Assembly (NCBI GenBank): GCA_020024325.1
Contig: JAHHTY010000018.1
Coordinates: 1 to 30,898, forward strand
From: Negativibacillus sp.
GTDB taxonomy: Bacteria; Bacillota; Clostridia; Oscillospirales; Ruminococcaceae
DNA: 30,898 nucleotides
Direction of reading: 5' to 3'
Part shown: piece by piece, positions 1 through 7,645 of the stretch
Layout of the letters: each line of letters starts with the position of its first letter
Numbering within the stretch: position 1 is the stretch's first letter
Notes under the pieces: model-generated
The model's input: only the letters and a program-made list of their open reading frames with translations
Told to the model about the DNA's origin: nothing
The model's database searches: none
Program-made: the position numbers and the translations under genes

Positions 1-23
1 GACTTGAAAGGAACTATACTAAT

Positions 24-1277
24 ATGTACGAAAATAAAGAAAAGCAGCAAACGGCGTTGCTGGCAGTGGTGGACACCGGAGAGTTTGATGCCGAACGCTC
101 ACTGGAAGAGCTTGGGGAGCTGGCGAAATCTGCGGGGGCACAGGTTGTGGGAAAGGTAATCCAAAAAAAGGATAAACCCGACCCTGCCACCTTGATGGGA
201 GCCGGCAGATTGGAAGAGGTGGCAGAGTTTGTAAAGGCAAACGAGGTTGACCTTGTTATCTTTGACCACGAGCTTGCCCCTGCCCAGCTTAAAAACATTG
301 AGAAGGTGGTTGATACTGCTGTCATCGACCGCACCACCCTTATCTTGGACATTTTTGCACAACGTGCCAAAACAAGCGAGGGTCGCTTGCAGGTGGAGCT
401 GGCACAGCTGAAATATCGGCTGCCGCGTTTGGGCGGCTTGGGAACCAGCCTCTCCCGTTTGGGCGGTGGTATTGGTACAAGAGGACCGGGCGAAAGCAAA
501 CTGGAAAGCGACCGCCGCCATATCCGCCGACGCATCCACGCTTTGGAGGAGGAGCTTGCGGAACTTGAAAAACGCAGGGGATTGCTTCGCCAACGCCGCA
601 AAAAAGATGACATTATCAGCGTGGCAATCGTGGGCTATACCAATGTGGGCAAGTCAACCTTGCTTAATACCCTCACCGATGCAGGGGTGTTGGCACAAGA
701 TATGCTGTTTGCTACCCTTGACCCAACCTCCCGTGCACTCGATTTGCCCGATGGACGCAAGGTTATGCTGATTGATACGGTTGGTTTAGTCAGCCGCCTG
801 CCACATCAGCTGGTTCAGGCGTTCCACTCCACCTTGGAGGAAGCAGCACAAGCAGATTTGATTCTCAATGTCTGCGATGTATCCTCTCCCGAATTTGACC
901 GGCAGTTGGAAGTGACCACCCGTTTGCTCGGCGAGCTGGGGGCTGAAAGCGTTCCTGTGTTAACGGTATTGAATAAATGCGATAAACTGCCGCAGGGCGA
1001 ACCGCTGACCCTCAATAAAAGTACGGCGGCTATCTCTGCAAAAAGCGGCGCAGGCTTGGATAAACTTTTAGAAAAGATTGCCCTTAACCTGCCGGAAACG
1101 CACCGACATTTGCATCTCCTGATTCCGTACGACAAAAGCGGACTGATTGGGGAGATTCGCCAAAACGGAAAAGTTTATGCCGAAGAGTATCGCGAGAACG
1201 GAACCTATCTGGATGCGAATGTTGATTTAAAAATCTGTCATCGTGTGCAGGATTATATCTGGCTCAACGAAAATTAA
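24..1277 (+). CDS. hflX: GTPase HflX
   Basis: This is a 417-residue HflX-family GTPase. Members bind the 50S subunit and are thought to split or rescue stalled ribosomes. The N-terminal HflX domain (about 10-190) carries the glycine-rich GAGRLEEV segment near 59-66 and the GGLGTSLSRLGGGIGTRGPGE linker at about 137-157. The G domain follows: P-loop GYTNVGKS at 204-211, DTVG at 251-254 and NKCD near 318. Length is normal for the family. The ATG has AAAGGA at 7-12 upstream. The EcsC-family gene follows 18 bases later, so the two are probably co-transcribed. The upstream promoter lies outside the window. The assignment is very secure from motifs. Confidence 0.96.
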   Translation: MYENKEKQQTALLAVVDTGEFDAERSLEELGELAKSAGAQVVGKVIQKKDKPDPATLMGAGRLEEVAEFVKANEVDLVIFDHELAPAQLKNIEKVVDTAVIDRTTLILDIFAQRAKTSEGRLQVELAQLKYRLPRLGGLGTSLSRLGGGIGTRGPGESKLESDRRHIRRRIHALEEELAELEKRRGLLRQRRKKDDIISVAIVGYTNVGKSTLLNTLTDAGVLAQDMLFATLDPTSRALDLPDGRKVMLIDTVGLVSRLPHQLVQAFHSTLEEAAQADLILNVCDVSSPEFDRQLEVTTRLLGELGAESVPVLTVLNKCDKLPQGEPLTLNKSTAAISAKSGAGLDKLLEKIALNLPETHRHLHLLIPYDKSGLIGEIRQNGKVYAEEYRENGTYLDANVDLKICHRVQDYIWLNEN

Positions 1278-1295
1278 GCCGAAGGGAGAACGTGT

Positions 1296-2117
1296 ATGGA
1301 TTTTGCAGACCACAGAAAAAGCCGTTTTCAAAGTAAAAGATTGAAAAAATTGGAGAAAAAGGAACAGCGTTTGCTTCAAGAAAAAAAGCCGTCTTTGTTG
1401 ACGCGCAAGGTGCAGCAGATTACAGAACCTGTGCGTCAAAAGGCACAGCGGGTTGTTCCCCAACAGGCAGTGGAAAAATCTGTGCAGGTTTTAGAAAAAG
1501 CTTTTGAAAAGAGCTTTGATTTGGTTTTGGAAAAAGGCAGCGGATGGATTGGCAAGCTGTGCAGCGAGCAAAAACGGCTGCAACGATATGAGGAGTTTTC
1601 TCAAAAGCCTCTTTGTGCTTGGGAGCTGAGCCGTTTGGGCTGTGAGGTGGCAATGCGAGCCTCGGGCAATATGGTGTTTTCATCGGTGCAAGGCGGTGTG
1701 ATGGGCGTTTTGGGCATTGGCTTACCCGATGTTCCGATTTTTCTGGCAGCAGTGTTTAAAACGCTGTTTGAGATTTCCCTCAGCTTTGGCTATCCCTATG
1801 ATTTGCCGCAGGAACAGGTCTATCAGATGCTGCTGATTTGTGCTGCTGTCGGCACACCGGAGGAGCGGTATCGTGCCACAAAAGATGCCGATGACACCGC
1901 TCAACAAATCCGCATGGGTATGATGCCTAAAATCAGCCGTGAGCAGGCAAAAGTTCGTGCATCAAAAGCACTGTGCAGTGCAGCCCTCGCCGGTAAGATG
2001 GTGCAGGGGACGCCGATTGTCGGGGTATATGGCGGATTTAAAAACGGGGTGCTTCTCAAACGGATTGGCTCTATGGCAGCAGTGAAGTACCAGCAGAGAA
2101 TGTTGAGAGATTTTTGA
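1296..2117 (+). CDS. EcsC-family protein
   Basis: This 273-residue protein resembles the EcsC family (PF12787). The function of free-standing members is not established; the name comes from a Bacillus gene next to an ABC transporter. The first ~75 residues are very basic and rich in Lys, Gln and Glu, probably helical. The conserved part (about 70-255) includes a hydrophobic stretch with Gly-rich VQGGVMGVLGIGLPDVPIF near 128-146, probably membrane-associated. A tract with GTPEERYRATKDADDT near 186-201 is also typical. The gene follows hflX by 18 bases with a GAAGGGAG ribosome site and ends just before a strong terminator, so hflX-ecsC looks like one operon. Family assignment is good; the role is unknown. 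Confidence 0.75.
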   Translation: MDFADHRKSRFQSKRLKKLEKKEQRLLQEKKPSLLTRKVQQITEPVRQKAQRVVPQQAVEKSVQVLEKAFEKSFDLVLEKGSGWIGKLCSEQKRLQRYEEFSQKPLCAWELSRLGCEVAMRASGNMVFSSVQGGVMGVLGIGLPDVPIFLAAVFKTLFEISLSFGYPYDLPQEQVYQMLLICAAVGTPEERYRATKDADDTAQQIRMGMMPKISREQAKVRASKALCSAALAGKMVQGTPIVGVYGGFKNGVLLKRIGSMAAVKYQQRMLRDF

Positions 2118-2139
2118 TAAATAAAATAGATGGTTTTTC

Positions 2140-2172
2140 GGGACGGGAAATTTTTCCCCGTCCTTTTTCTTT
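2140..2172 (+). terminator. Rho-independent terminator after the EcsC gene
   Basis: The arms GGACGGG (2141-2147) and CCCGTCC (2157-2163) can be extended by A-T pairs and are followed by a T-rich tract. The hairpin closes the hflX operon. Confidence 0.85.
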
Positions 2173-2192
2173 TGGCTGTTTTGCTGTAAAAA

Positions 2193-2248
2193 AACATATA
2201 TATTTGTTTAAAATATATGTTGCAATAAATAATAAAAAGTACTATTAT
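2193..2248 (+). promoter_or_regulatory. padR promoter with overlapping inverted repeat (putative PadR operator)
   Basis: A sigma-A-like promoter reads TTGCAA (2220-2225), a 17-base spacer, and TATTAT (2243-2248). An AT-rich inverted repeat, AACATATAT (2193-2201) and ATATATGTT (2213-2221), overlaps the -35 box. PadR proteins commonly bind ATGT/ACAT-type dyads in their own promoters, so autorepression is a reasonable inference. The dyad is AT-rich and could partly be chance. Confidence 0.5.
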
Positions 2249-2284
2249 ATATACAACAAAGAAATACATGAAGGAGGAAAGAAT

Positions 2285-2590
2285 ATGAACACACAGTTTA
2301 AAAAAGGTGCATTGGAACTGTGCGTGCTGTCACAATTAAGAAAAGAAGATAAATATGGTTATGAGCTGACCGAAACTATTTCCCGGGAAATGGAACTGGC
2401 AACAGGAACACTTTATTTAATCTTAAAGCGTTTAAAAGATGAAGAGTATGTGGAAACCTATTCGGTAGAATCGGAAAACAGACCTGCAAGAAAATATTAT
2501 CACCTCACGCAAAAGGGCATAGAATATCAAGAAAATTTGCGTCAAGAGTGGAAAGAATTTACTCAGGCAATCGACCGCCTGATTTGGTAA
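2285..2590 (+). CDS. PadR-family transcriptional regulator
   Basis: This 101-residue single-domain PadR regulator has a winged-helix DNA-binding fold. The recognition-helix region GTLYLILKRLKDEEYV (about 41-56) and the wing RKYYHLTQKG (about 69-78) are characteristic. The chosen ATG follows AAGGAGGAAAG at 2271-2280; longer upstream readings have no comparable ribosome site. The HAAS/DUF4097 gene starts 13 bases downstream. A short PadR followed by a HAAS-domain membrane-stress-type protein is a recurrent pair in Firmicutes, usually read as a regulator with its target. A dyad over the promoter suggests self-control. The gene also contains an exact Noc-type palindrome at 2378-2391. Confidence 0.9.
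   Translation: MNTQFKKGALELCVLSQLRKEDKYGYELTETISREMELATGTLYLILKRLKDEEYVETYSVESENRPARKYYHLTQKGIEYQENLRQEWKEFTQAIDRLIW
2378..2391. promoter_or_regulatory. Exact Noc-binding-type palindrome
   Basis: ATTTCCCGGGAAAT is identical to the Noc-binding consensus of Bacillus subtilis. It lies inside the padR coding sequence. Noc is the nucleoid-occlusion paralogue of ParB. Another exact copy is at 23417-23430. Confidence 0.65.
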
Positions 2591-2603
2591 GGAGGAAATT
2601 GAG

Positions 2604-3719
2604 ATGACAAAAAAAGAATATTTGCAGCACTTGGAACAGGCTTTGCAGGGCTATGACAGATCCTTCATAGAAGAAATTTTGGATAACTATGAGGAACACT
2701 TTGATGCAGGACTGCGTAACGGCAGAACAGAGCAGGAAATTTGCGATGAGCTGGGCGCAGTAGAAAATTTGATGAAAGACATCGAAGATATGCTGGGCGA
2801 CATGGACATTCGCACCCACGAGCTGGAAAAATTTACTGCCATTGAACCCGGGCAAAACGAGTACGGCAACATTAGCCATATTGAGCTGGCACTTGTTTCG
2901 ATGGGTGTAAAGTTGATGCCATCTCAAGATAATCAACTCCATGTTTATCTGGAAGGCGAAGGAGATAAATCAAAGTATATCGAAGAAAGTATCAGCAACG
3001 ACAAATACTATGCAAAAGAAATGAAGATGAGCGGAAGGAATAATGAAAAGCTTGTTAGACTGTTTTTCCTTGGCGGTTTTGAACGAAGCAAAACGTTGAT
3101 TGTTGAAGCACCTAAAAAATTAGAGATGATTAAAATAAAAACACTCAGCGGCGATTTGGATTTGCGTGACGTTTGTACAGAGGCTCTGAACCTGGAAAGC
3201 TTGAGCGGTGACATCCTGCTGAATAACATAAAAGCAACCACTTCTCTTATTAAGAGCAGCAGTGGGGACATCAACCTGAACAATGCAGAAGGTAATGAGA
3301 TGCTTGTACAGAGCATGAGCGGTGATATCGAGCTGCAAAATGTTGCGGCACAGGAATCCGGCTTTTCCAGCATCAGCGGCGATGTAAATTTAAAACAGGT
3401 GAAAGCCGTTAAAGCAAAAGTAAAAACGACCAGCGGCGATGTGCGTATAAGCAATGGTGAGTTTGATAATTTCGATTTCAACGGAACCAGTGGAGATATG
3501 AACGGAACATTCTTTACAAAGAATGTATATGCTCGGACCATCAGCGGCGATGTTAAAATGAATGTGGAGAGAAGAGGAAGAAAGTTATTTGCTAATGCCA
3601 AATCTGTTTCAGGAAGCGTGCGTATTCAAAGTGATATTACGAGCGATGAAGGGCAGAATCATGACCAAATTATCACAGCTTATGCAAGCAGTGTGTCCGG
3701 AAGCATTCGTGTTGAATAA
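2604..3719 (+). CDS. HAAS-domain/DUF4097 beta-repeat protein
   Basis: This 371-residue protein begins with a helical HAAS (DUF1700-type) domain at about 1-62, with the pattern YLQHLEQAL..EEILDNYEEHF..G..EQEICDELG. The rest is a DUF4097-type right-handed beta-repeat. About ten units of roughly 20 residues each carry SGD or SGS followed by a V/I-rich strand, for example LSGDLDLRD, ISGDVNLKQ and VSGSIRVE. No membrane segment or signal peptide is apparent, unlike many HAAS proteins. The start follows AAGGAGG at 2589-2595, 13 bases after padR, so the two are co-transcribed and probably co-regulated. Such proteins are generally linked to envelope stress or daptomycin/bacitracin-type responses through PadR, but this function is inferred only from the family. 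Confidence 0.82.
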   Translation: MTKKEYLQHLEQALQGYDRSFIEEILDNYEEHFDAGLRNGRTEQEICDELGAVENLMKDIEDMLGDMDIRTHELEKFTAIEPGQNEYGNISHIELALVSMGVKLMPSQDNQLHVYLEGEGDKSKYIEESISNDKYYAKEMKMSGRNNEKLVRLFFLGGFERSKTLIVEAPKKLEMIKIKTLSGDLDLRDVCTEALNLESLSGDILLNNIKATTSLIKSSSGDINLNNAEGNEMLVQSMSGDIELQNVAAQESGFSSISGDVNLKQVKAVKAKVKTTSGDVRISNGEFDNFDFNGTSGDMNGTFFTKNVYARTISGDVKMNVERRGRKLFANAKSVSGSVRIQSDITSDEGQNHDQIITAYASSVSGSIRVE

Positions 3720-4017
3720 AATATTCGATAAAAAGCAACCGTTTAAAAGAACTGTTGCTTTTTATTTTTCGGCAAAATTACCCAATAATAGGATTGGTTC
3801 AGAGTAATATTTGTGCATATATATTGTTGTAATAGAAATTATAGGAGAATGAAAAGAGAAAAATTATAATAAATTATACAATAATTAAATATTAAAAAGA
3901 CAAAATATAGGTATATTTTCACAAAAGCAAAAGGCTTTAAGGAAGAAAAATGAAAGTTTCTTTTTTAACATAGAGAGTTTACAATAAAGAAAGACAAGAC
4001 CACAAGGAGGAAAAAGC
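3720..4017. other. Intergenic region before the vitamin B6 operon
   Basis: The first 50 bases hold the terminator of the preceding operon. The remainder is very AT-rich. TACAAT at 3980-3985 could be the -10 box for the kinase, but only a weak TTTCTT lies 17 bases upstream, so no promoter is claimed. No riboswitch-like structure was recognised. Confidence 0.5.
3729..3769 (+). terminator. Rho-independent terminator after the padR operon
   Basis: The arms AAAAGCAAC (3731-3739) and GTTGCTTTT (3754-3762) are followed by TATTTTTC. Confidence 0.8.
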
Positions 4018-4848
4018 ATGGCAGTGCCAAAGGTGGCAGCAATACACGATATTTCCGGGTTGGGCAGATGCTCGCTTACAGCGGCAATACCGATTTTGTC
4101 GGTATGCGGAGTGCAAGCGATTCCTCTGCCAACAGCAGTGCTGAGCAATCAGACAGCATTTGACAGTTATGAGAAGGTGGATCTTTCGCTGCATCTGCCA
4201 AGGATAACAGAGGAATGGGGAAAACGAGGGTTAGAGATTCAGGGGATTTTTACAGGTTATCTCAGTGAAGAAAAACAGGTTCAATTTGTGGAAGATTTTA
4301 TTGACAAATTTTGTAAGCCTGATACTCTGGTTCTGGTTGATCCGGTTTTGGGAGATGACGGAAGTTTTTATAAAGGCTTTGGAGAGTCGATGCTTGCTGC
4401 AATGAAGCGGCTGTGCCATCGGGCAGATGTTATTACACCAAACTTTACAGAGGCACTGATGCTGTTGGGTCAAGGACAAAATTTGCCCCAAGAGCAGCAG
4501 CTTGAGAAAGCAAAAGAAGCGGCACTTAGCTTAACAAAGTTGGGACCTAAAACGGTAGTTGTGACGGGGGTACACCATCAAGGTCGAATATGGAATGTGG
4601 GATATTCGGTGCAGAAGCAACAATGGTTTACCCAAAGCAGCCCACAGATAGGCGGAGGATATTCCGGTACAGGAGATATTTTATCGTCCGTAATTTGTGG
4701 ATGTATGGTGCGGGGTGAAAGCGCGGAAAAAGCGTTACAGCGTGCAGTAGAGCTGCTGGAAGCGGCATTGAATGAAACTGTTCAGGATGGTAGTGAACCA
4801 AAAGAGGGAATTGTATTTGAACATTATCTCCATCTATTGATGGAGTGA
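4018..4848 (+). CDS. Pyridoxamine/pyridoxal kinase (PdxY/PdxK-like)
   Basis: This 276-residue ribokinase-fold enzyme phosphorylates B6 vitamers with ATP in the salvage route to pyridoxal 5'-phosphate. The N-terminus AAIHDISGLGRCSLTAAIPIL (about 7-27) is typical of pyridoxamine kinases. DPVLGDDG (108-115), TPNFTEA (140-146), VVTGVHH (181-187) and the anion-hole/catalytic GTGD (217-220) are all present. The ATG follows AAGGAGG at 4004-4010. The ECF S-component gene starts 13 bases after the stop, so uptake and trapping of the vitamer are genetically coupled. A hydroxymethylpyrimidine kinase (ThiD) reading is less likely because the N-terminal signature is of PdxK/PdxY type. Confidence 0.9.
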   Translation: MAVPKVAAIHDISGLGRCSLTAAIPILSVCGVQAIPLPTAVLSNQTAFDSYEKVDLSLHLPRITEEWGKRGLEIQGIFTGYLSEEKQVQFVEDFIDKFCKPDTLVLVDPVLGDDGSFYKGFGESMLAAMKRLCHRADVITPNFTEALMLLGQGQNLPQEQQLEKAKEAALSLTKLGPKTVVVTGVHHQGRIWNVGYSVQKQQWFTQSSPQIGGGYSGTGDILSSVICGCMVRGESAEKALQRAVELLEAALNETVQDGSEPKEGIVFEHYLHLLME

Positions 4849-4861
4849 GGAGGAAATTAAA

Positions 4862-5386
4862 ATGAGATCAGAACAACATGAAAAGCAAAGAAATCTTGTA
4901 ATGAGTGCAATGTTTGCGGCAATTATCGCTTTGACCATTGTCTACCTGTTTCATATTCCACTGGGAACAGGCGGCGGATATCTGCACTTTGGAGATGCCT
5001 TTATCTACTTGGCAGCAAGTTTTTTGCCAGCACCTTATGCTTGTGCAGCAGCAGCTTTGGGTGGGGGTTTAGCAGATGTAATGTCAGGAGCAGCAATCTG
5101 GGCGATTCCAACCATGATTATTAAACCACTGACAGCTTTATGCTTTACCAATCGACAGGAACATTTGTTAAACCGTCGTAACATCGTCGCTATATTTGGT
5201 GCAGGGTGCATTTCGGTAGCAGGATATTATGTTGCAGAATCAATTATTGTGGGAAGCTGGGCAGCAGCACTGGCAACTGTATGGGGAAACACAATACAGG
5301 CAGTGGGAAGCGGTATATTGTTTCTTGTGATGGCAACGGCTATTGATAAGCTTGGACTAAAAAATAAAATTTATAAGATTTCCTAA
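4862..5386 (+). CDS. ECF transporter S component, probably for vitamin B6
   Basis: This 174-residue membrane protein has about five to six hydrophobic segments and the ECF S-component look. These features are a short basic N-terminus, then AMFAAIIALTIVYLFHIP (about 18-35), GGGYLHFGDAFIYLAASFLPAPYACAAAALGGGLADV (about 38-75), and further helices to about 165. It would bind the substrate and dock on the shared EcfA/A'/T module encoded elsewhere. Direct linkage to pyridoxamine kinase (13-base gap, AGGAGG site) suggests that the substrate is a B6 vitamer. That specificity is inferred from context, and a thiamin-precursor substrate is the main alternative. A Noc-like palindrome and a terminator follow. 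Confidence 0.82.
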   Translation: MRSEQHEKQRNLVMSAMFAAIIALTIVYLFHIPLGTGGGYLHFGDAFIYLAASFLPAPYACAAAALGGGLADVMSGAAIWAIPTMIIKPLTALCFTNRQEHLLNRRNIVAIFGAGCISVAGYYVAESIIVGSWAAALATVWGNTIQAVGSGILFLVMATAIDKLGLKNKIYKIS

Positions 5387-5396
5387 AAGCAGGGAT

Positions 5397-5410
5397 ATTT
5401 CCCCGGAAAT
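5397..5410. promoter_or_regulatory. Noc-type palindrome, 13/14 match
   Basis: ATTTCCCCGGAAAT differs from the Noc consensus at one central base. It lies between the ECF gene stop and its terminator. Confidence 0.45.
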
Positions 5411-5416
5411 AATTTA

Positions 5417-5452
5417 AAAAAGCGATGCCCTAAAATGGGTATCGCTTTTTTA
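5417..5452 (+). terminator. Rho-independent terminator after the B6 operon
   Basis: The stem AAAGCGATGCCC/GGGTATCGCTTT with loop TAAAAT is followed by a T-run. Confidence 0.9.
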
Positions 5453-5482
5453 TTACAGCTTGGTGATTTTAGGAGGGGAATA

Positions 5483-5491
5483 TGTTACAAT
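5483..5491 (+). promoter_or_regulatory. Putative extended -10 promoter
   Basis: TGTTACAAT matches an extended -10 (TGnTATAAT) with one mismatch. It is placed so that transcription would start just before the GTG at 5523. No good -35 box is visible. The AGGAGG at 5471-5476 would then be untranscribed; it otherwise heads only a three-codon ATG-TAG frame at 5482. Confidence 0.35.
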
Positions 5492-5522
5492 AGTTTTAAT
5501 AAAATTTATGGGGGAAGATAAG

Positions 5523-6098
5523 GTGGGGGCTTTATTTACATTAGGGGAATTGTTGCTAAGATATATTTTAGTGATGATACCTTTGATAATAGCACAAAGA
5601 GTGTTAAGATGGCTCTGCCGCAAGTTCAGGACGGCGGAGCTTAGGCAACAGGAAATTTGGGAACAAGAGGGCGGAAAACATTACCGAATAAAAAGTGATG
5701 TTTCATTGATTGCCTTAACAGGAACGACAGGATTGATGGGAGTGATTATGACAGCGTTTTCATTCCTGATGAAAGAAGAATGGTGGGTTATACTCGGTTT
5801 TGCGGTGTTGGGGCTGGGTGGATTTTTAGGGGTACTCAATACATCTCTTTGGAAAATTGAGGTGGAGGAGATGACAATTATATACCGTTCCACCTTTGGC
5901 AGAGTGCGGCATTATGATTTCTCGGAGATTACGCAGGGAGTATACAAGAGAAGTGGTGCGTTGCGAATTTATGCAGGGAAAAAGAGATTATTTACCTTTG
6001 ATGATAACATGGATTTTGAAAAATTTTTGCAGCAGATGAAGTGGATGAAAATTCCAATTCAGACAATGATAGAGTATAAGAATAATCGGAAATTTTAA
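5523..6098 (+). CDS. Unrecognised membrane protein with PH-like C-terminal part
   Basis: This protein of about 191 residues was not confidently recognised. A hydrophobic helix near the N-terminus (LLLRYILVMIPLIIAQRVL) is followed by a basic segment. Two more helices (about 60-80 and 84-103) are followed by a soluble domain of about 85 residues with WKIEVEEMTIIYRSTFGRVRHYDFSEI. That pattern of alternating strands resembles bacterial PH-like membrane domains. The GTG start is chosen because GGGGGAAG (5510-5517) sits five bases upstream and it follows the putative extended -10. ATG 5508 and TTG 5460 are in frame but lack a ribosome site. The gene stands alone between terminators. Confidence 0.65.
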   Translation: MGALFTLGELLLRYILVMIPLIIAQRVLRWLCRKFRTAELRQQEIWEQEGGKHYRIKSDVSLIALTGTTGLMGVIMTAFSFLMKEEWWVILGFAVLGLGGFLGVLNTSLWKIEVEEMTIIYRSTFGRVRHYDFSEITQGVYKRSGALRIYAGKKRLFTFDDNMDFEKFLQQMKWMKIPIQTMIEYKNNRKF

Positions 6099-6156
6099 AT
6101 TTCATCTTTAAATAGAGGATACGGAAAGTGATTTACAAAGTTTAGTTAAAAAACAA

Positions 6157-6190
6157 CTTAAAAAATATTTCCTAGGAAATATTTTTTAAG
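6157..6190. repeat. Perfect 34-base palindrome (terminator-like, Noc-like core)
   Basis: Positions 6157-6173 and 6174-6190 are exact reverse complements around a central CCTAGG. The core ATTTCCTAGGAAAT (6167-6180) matches the Noc consensus at 12/14. The right arm ends in TTTTTT, so it may also act as an AT-rich terminator for the preceding gene. Confidence 0.7.
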
Positions 6191-6193
6191 AGC

Positions 6194-6222
6194 TTGCTTC
6201 TGATTAGCCTCTGCCGTATAAT
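6194..6222 (+). promoter_or_regulatory. uppP promoter
   Basis: TTGCTT (6194-6199), a 17-base spacer and TATAAT (6217-6222). The predicted start is near 6229, giving a leader of about 80 bases that can fold GTTCT..TATCC (from about 6249) against GGATAGAAC. Confidence 0.7.
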
Positions 6223-6308
6223 AGGGAATGCAGCGATAAGCAAGCAAGTTCTAAATGTATCCGGCATAAGGATAGAACATACAAAAACAACAGGAAGGAT
6301 TGAAGCCG

Positions 6309-7148
6309 ATGAAATTAAGTTTAATCGAGATACTAAAGACAATCTTTTTAGGAATTGTGGAGGGAATTACGGAGTGGCTGCCTATCAGCAGCACCGGGCA
6401 TATGCTGTTGGTAGATCAATTTTTGCAGCTAGATGCAAGTGATGCTTTTAAAGAAATGTTTTTTGTGGTAATTCAGCTGGGTGCAATTCTGGCAGTAGTT
6501 TTGTTGTTTTGGAACAAGATGTTTCCTTTTCAAATTCAGCATGACAAGCGTCCGTTGATTTTAATACGCAAGGATATTTTTTCAATGTGGTTTAAGGTTG
6601 TTGTTGCCTGTATTCCAGGTACAATAGTGACATTGTTGTTTGATGATTACATCGAAACACATCTGCATACACCGAATGTGATTGCTTTAGCATTGATTGT
6701 TTATGGTATTGCCTTTATTCTGATAGAAAACTGGAACAAGAATCGTACGCCGAAAGTGAAACGTTTATCTGATATTACCTATCGCACTGCTTTTTTGATT
6801 GGTTTGTTTCAAGTGCTTTCCATTATTCCGGGAACATCTCGTTCCGGTGCTACAATTGTGGGTGCTTTGCTGATTGGTGTATCTCGTGTGGCAGCCGCAG
6901 AGTTTACCTTTTTCTTGGCAGTGCCGGTTATGATTGGTTTGAGTTTCATTAAGCTGCTCAAGTTTGGATTTGCCTTTACCGGGGCAGAGCTTGTAATTTT
7001 GCTGATTGGTATGGTAGTTGCATTTGTAATCTCTGTATTGGTTATCAAATTCTTGATGAGCTATATCAGAAAGCATGATTTCAAAGCATTTGGTTGGTAT
7101 CGTATTGTATTAGGTATTATAGTGTTGACATATTTTATGTTCGTCTAA
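6309..7148 (+). CDS. uppP: Undecaprenyl-diphosphatase UppP (BacA)
   Basis: This 279-residue polytopic membrane enzyme dephosphorylates undecaprenyl diphosphate outside the membrane. It recycles the lipid carrier for peptidoglycan and wall polymers, and overproduction gives bacitracin resistance. Both family signatures are present: GIVEGITEWLPISSTGHM (about 15-32) with the (E/Q)xxxE glutamates, and PGTSRSG (174-180). About eight hydrophobic segments follow the usual BacA topology, and length is standard. ATG 6309 is chosen with AGGAAGGA at 6292-6299; TTG 6300 is in frame but abuts the ribosome site. The gene is monocistronic, with its own promoter at 6194-6222 and a strong terminator after the stop. 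Confidence 0.96.
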   Translation: MKLSLIEILKTIFLGIVEGITEWLPISSTGHMLLVDQFLQLDASDAFKEMFFVVIQLGAILAVVLLFWNKMFPFQIQHDKRPLILIRKDIFSMWFKVVVACIPGTIVTLLFDDYIETHLHTPNVIALALIVYGIAFILIENWNKNRTPKVKRLSDITYRTAFLIGLFQVLSIIPGTSRSGATIVGALLIGVSRVAAAEFTFFLAVPVMIGLSFIKLLKFGFAFTGAELVILLIGMVVAFVISVLVIKFLMSYIRKHDFKAFGWYRIVLGIIVLTYFMFV

Positions 7149-7177
7149 AATGAATATTTTCCTCTTGGGGAGAATGA

Positions 7178-7218
7178 AAAACAAGGCGGCTGATGCAAAA
7201 TCAGCTGCCTTGTTTTTT
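7178..7218 (+). terminator. Rho-independent terminator after uppP
   Basis: A 15-base stem (7180-7194 with 7200-7214, one G-T wobble) has loop GCAAA and is followed by TTTTTT. Confidence 0.92.
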
Positions 7219-7526
7219 GCTATAAAAGCCCTTATTTCACATAATAATATTATTTTAGTAGAAAAAAGCATGGTACATGATAACAAAAAATGCAAGAAAG
7301 AATAGAAAAACTTGCAAAAAAAATCGTAAAATACAAACAATTTTATGGTAAATAAGAAGTTGTTTTTTGGTGAAAGCAGAAAACTGCTTTCAGGGGCAGA
7401 GTTTAGGATAATTTGCACAAAATTTACTGTATAAAAAGGGCGAATAAAGTATAAAAATAACGGTAAAATACAGAGAGTTTTGGAAAAGATTAAAAATCCG
7501 ACAGTTTTTTTACCAAAAGGATTTTC

Positions 7527-7555
7527 TTGACACATAGAGGATAGATGAATATAAT
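7527..7555 (+). promoter_or_regulatory. Perfect sigma-A consensus promoter for the 3D-domain gene
   Basis: TTGACA (7527-7532), a 17-base spacer and TATAAT (7550-7555). Both boxes match the consensus exactly, implying high constitutive expression. The predicted start near 7562 gives a leader of about 84 bases. Confidence 0.9.
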
Positions 7556-7645
7556 GGCAACTGACTTGCTAAAATACAAAAAGGTATAGAAAACATGATA
7601 TCAAATAAGCAGTTTATTTTGCAAATCAAAACAAAGGAGAACTTT

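Larger units (their letters stand above)
7149..7645. other. Intergenic region between uppP and the 3D-domain gene
   Basis: This 497-base stretch holds the uppP terminator at the left and a perfect promoter at the right (7527-7555). In the middle a perfect hairpin has arms TGAAAGCAG (7371-7379) and CTGCTTTCA (7384-7392), a four-A loop and no T-tract on either strand. No coding potential was found. The middle is AT-rich and could hold a small RNA, but nothing specific was identified. Confidence 0.5.

Noticed and set aside
5482..5493. Three-codon upstream frame after AGGAGG (ATG TTA CAA TAG)
   Set aside because: The same bases fit an extended -10 box better; a three-codon frame alone is not evidence of translation.
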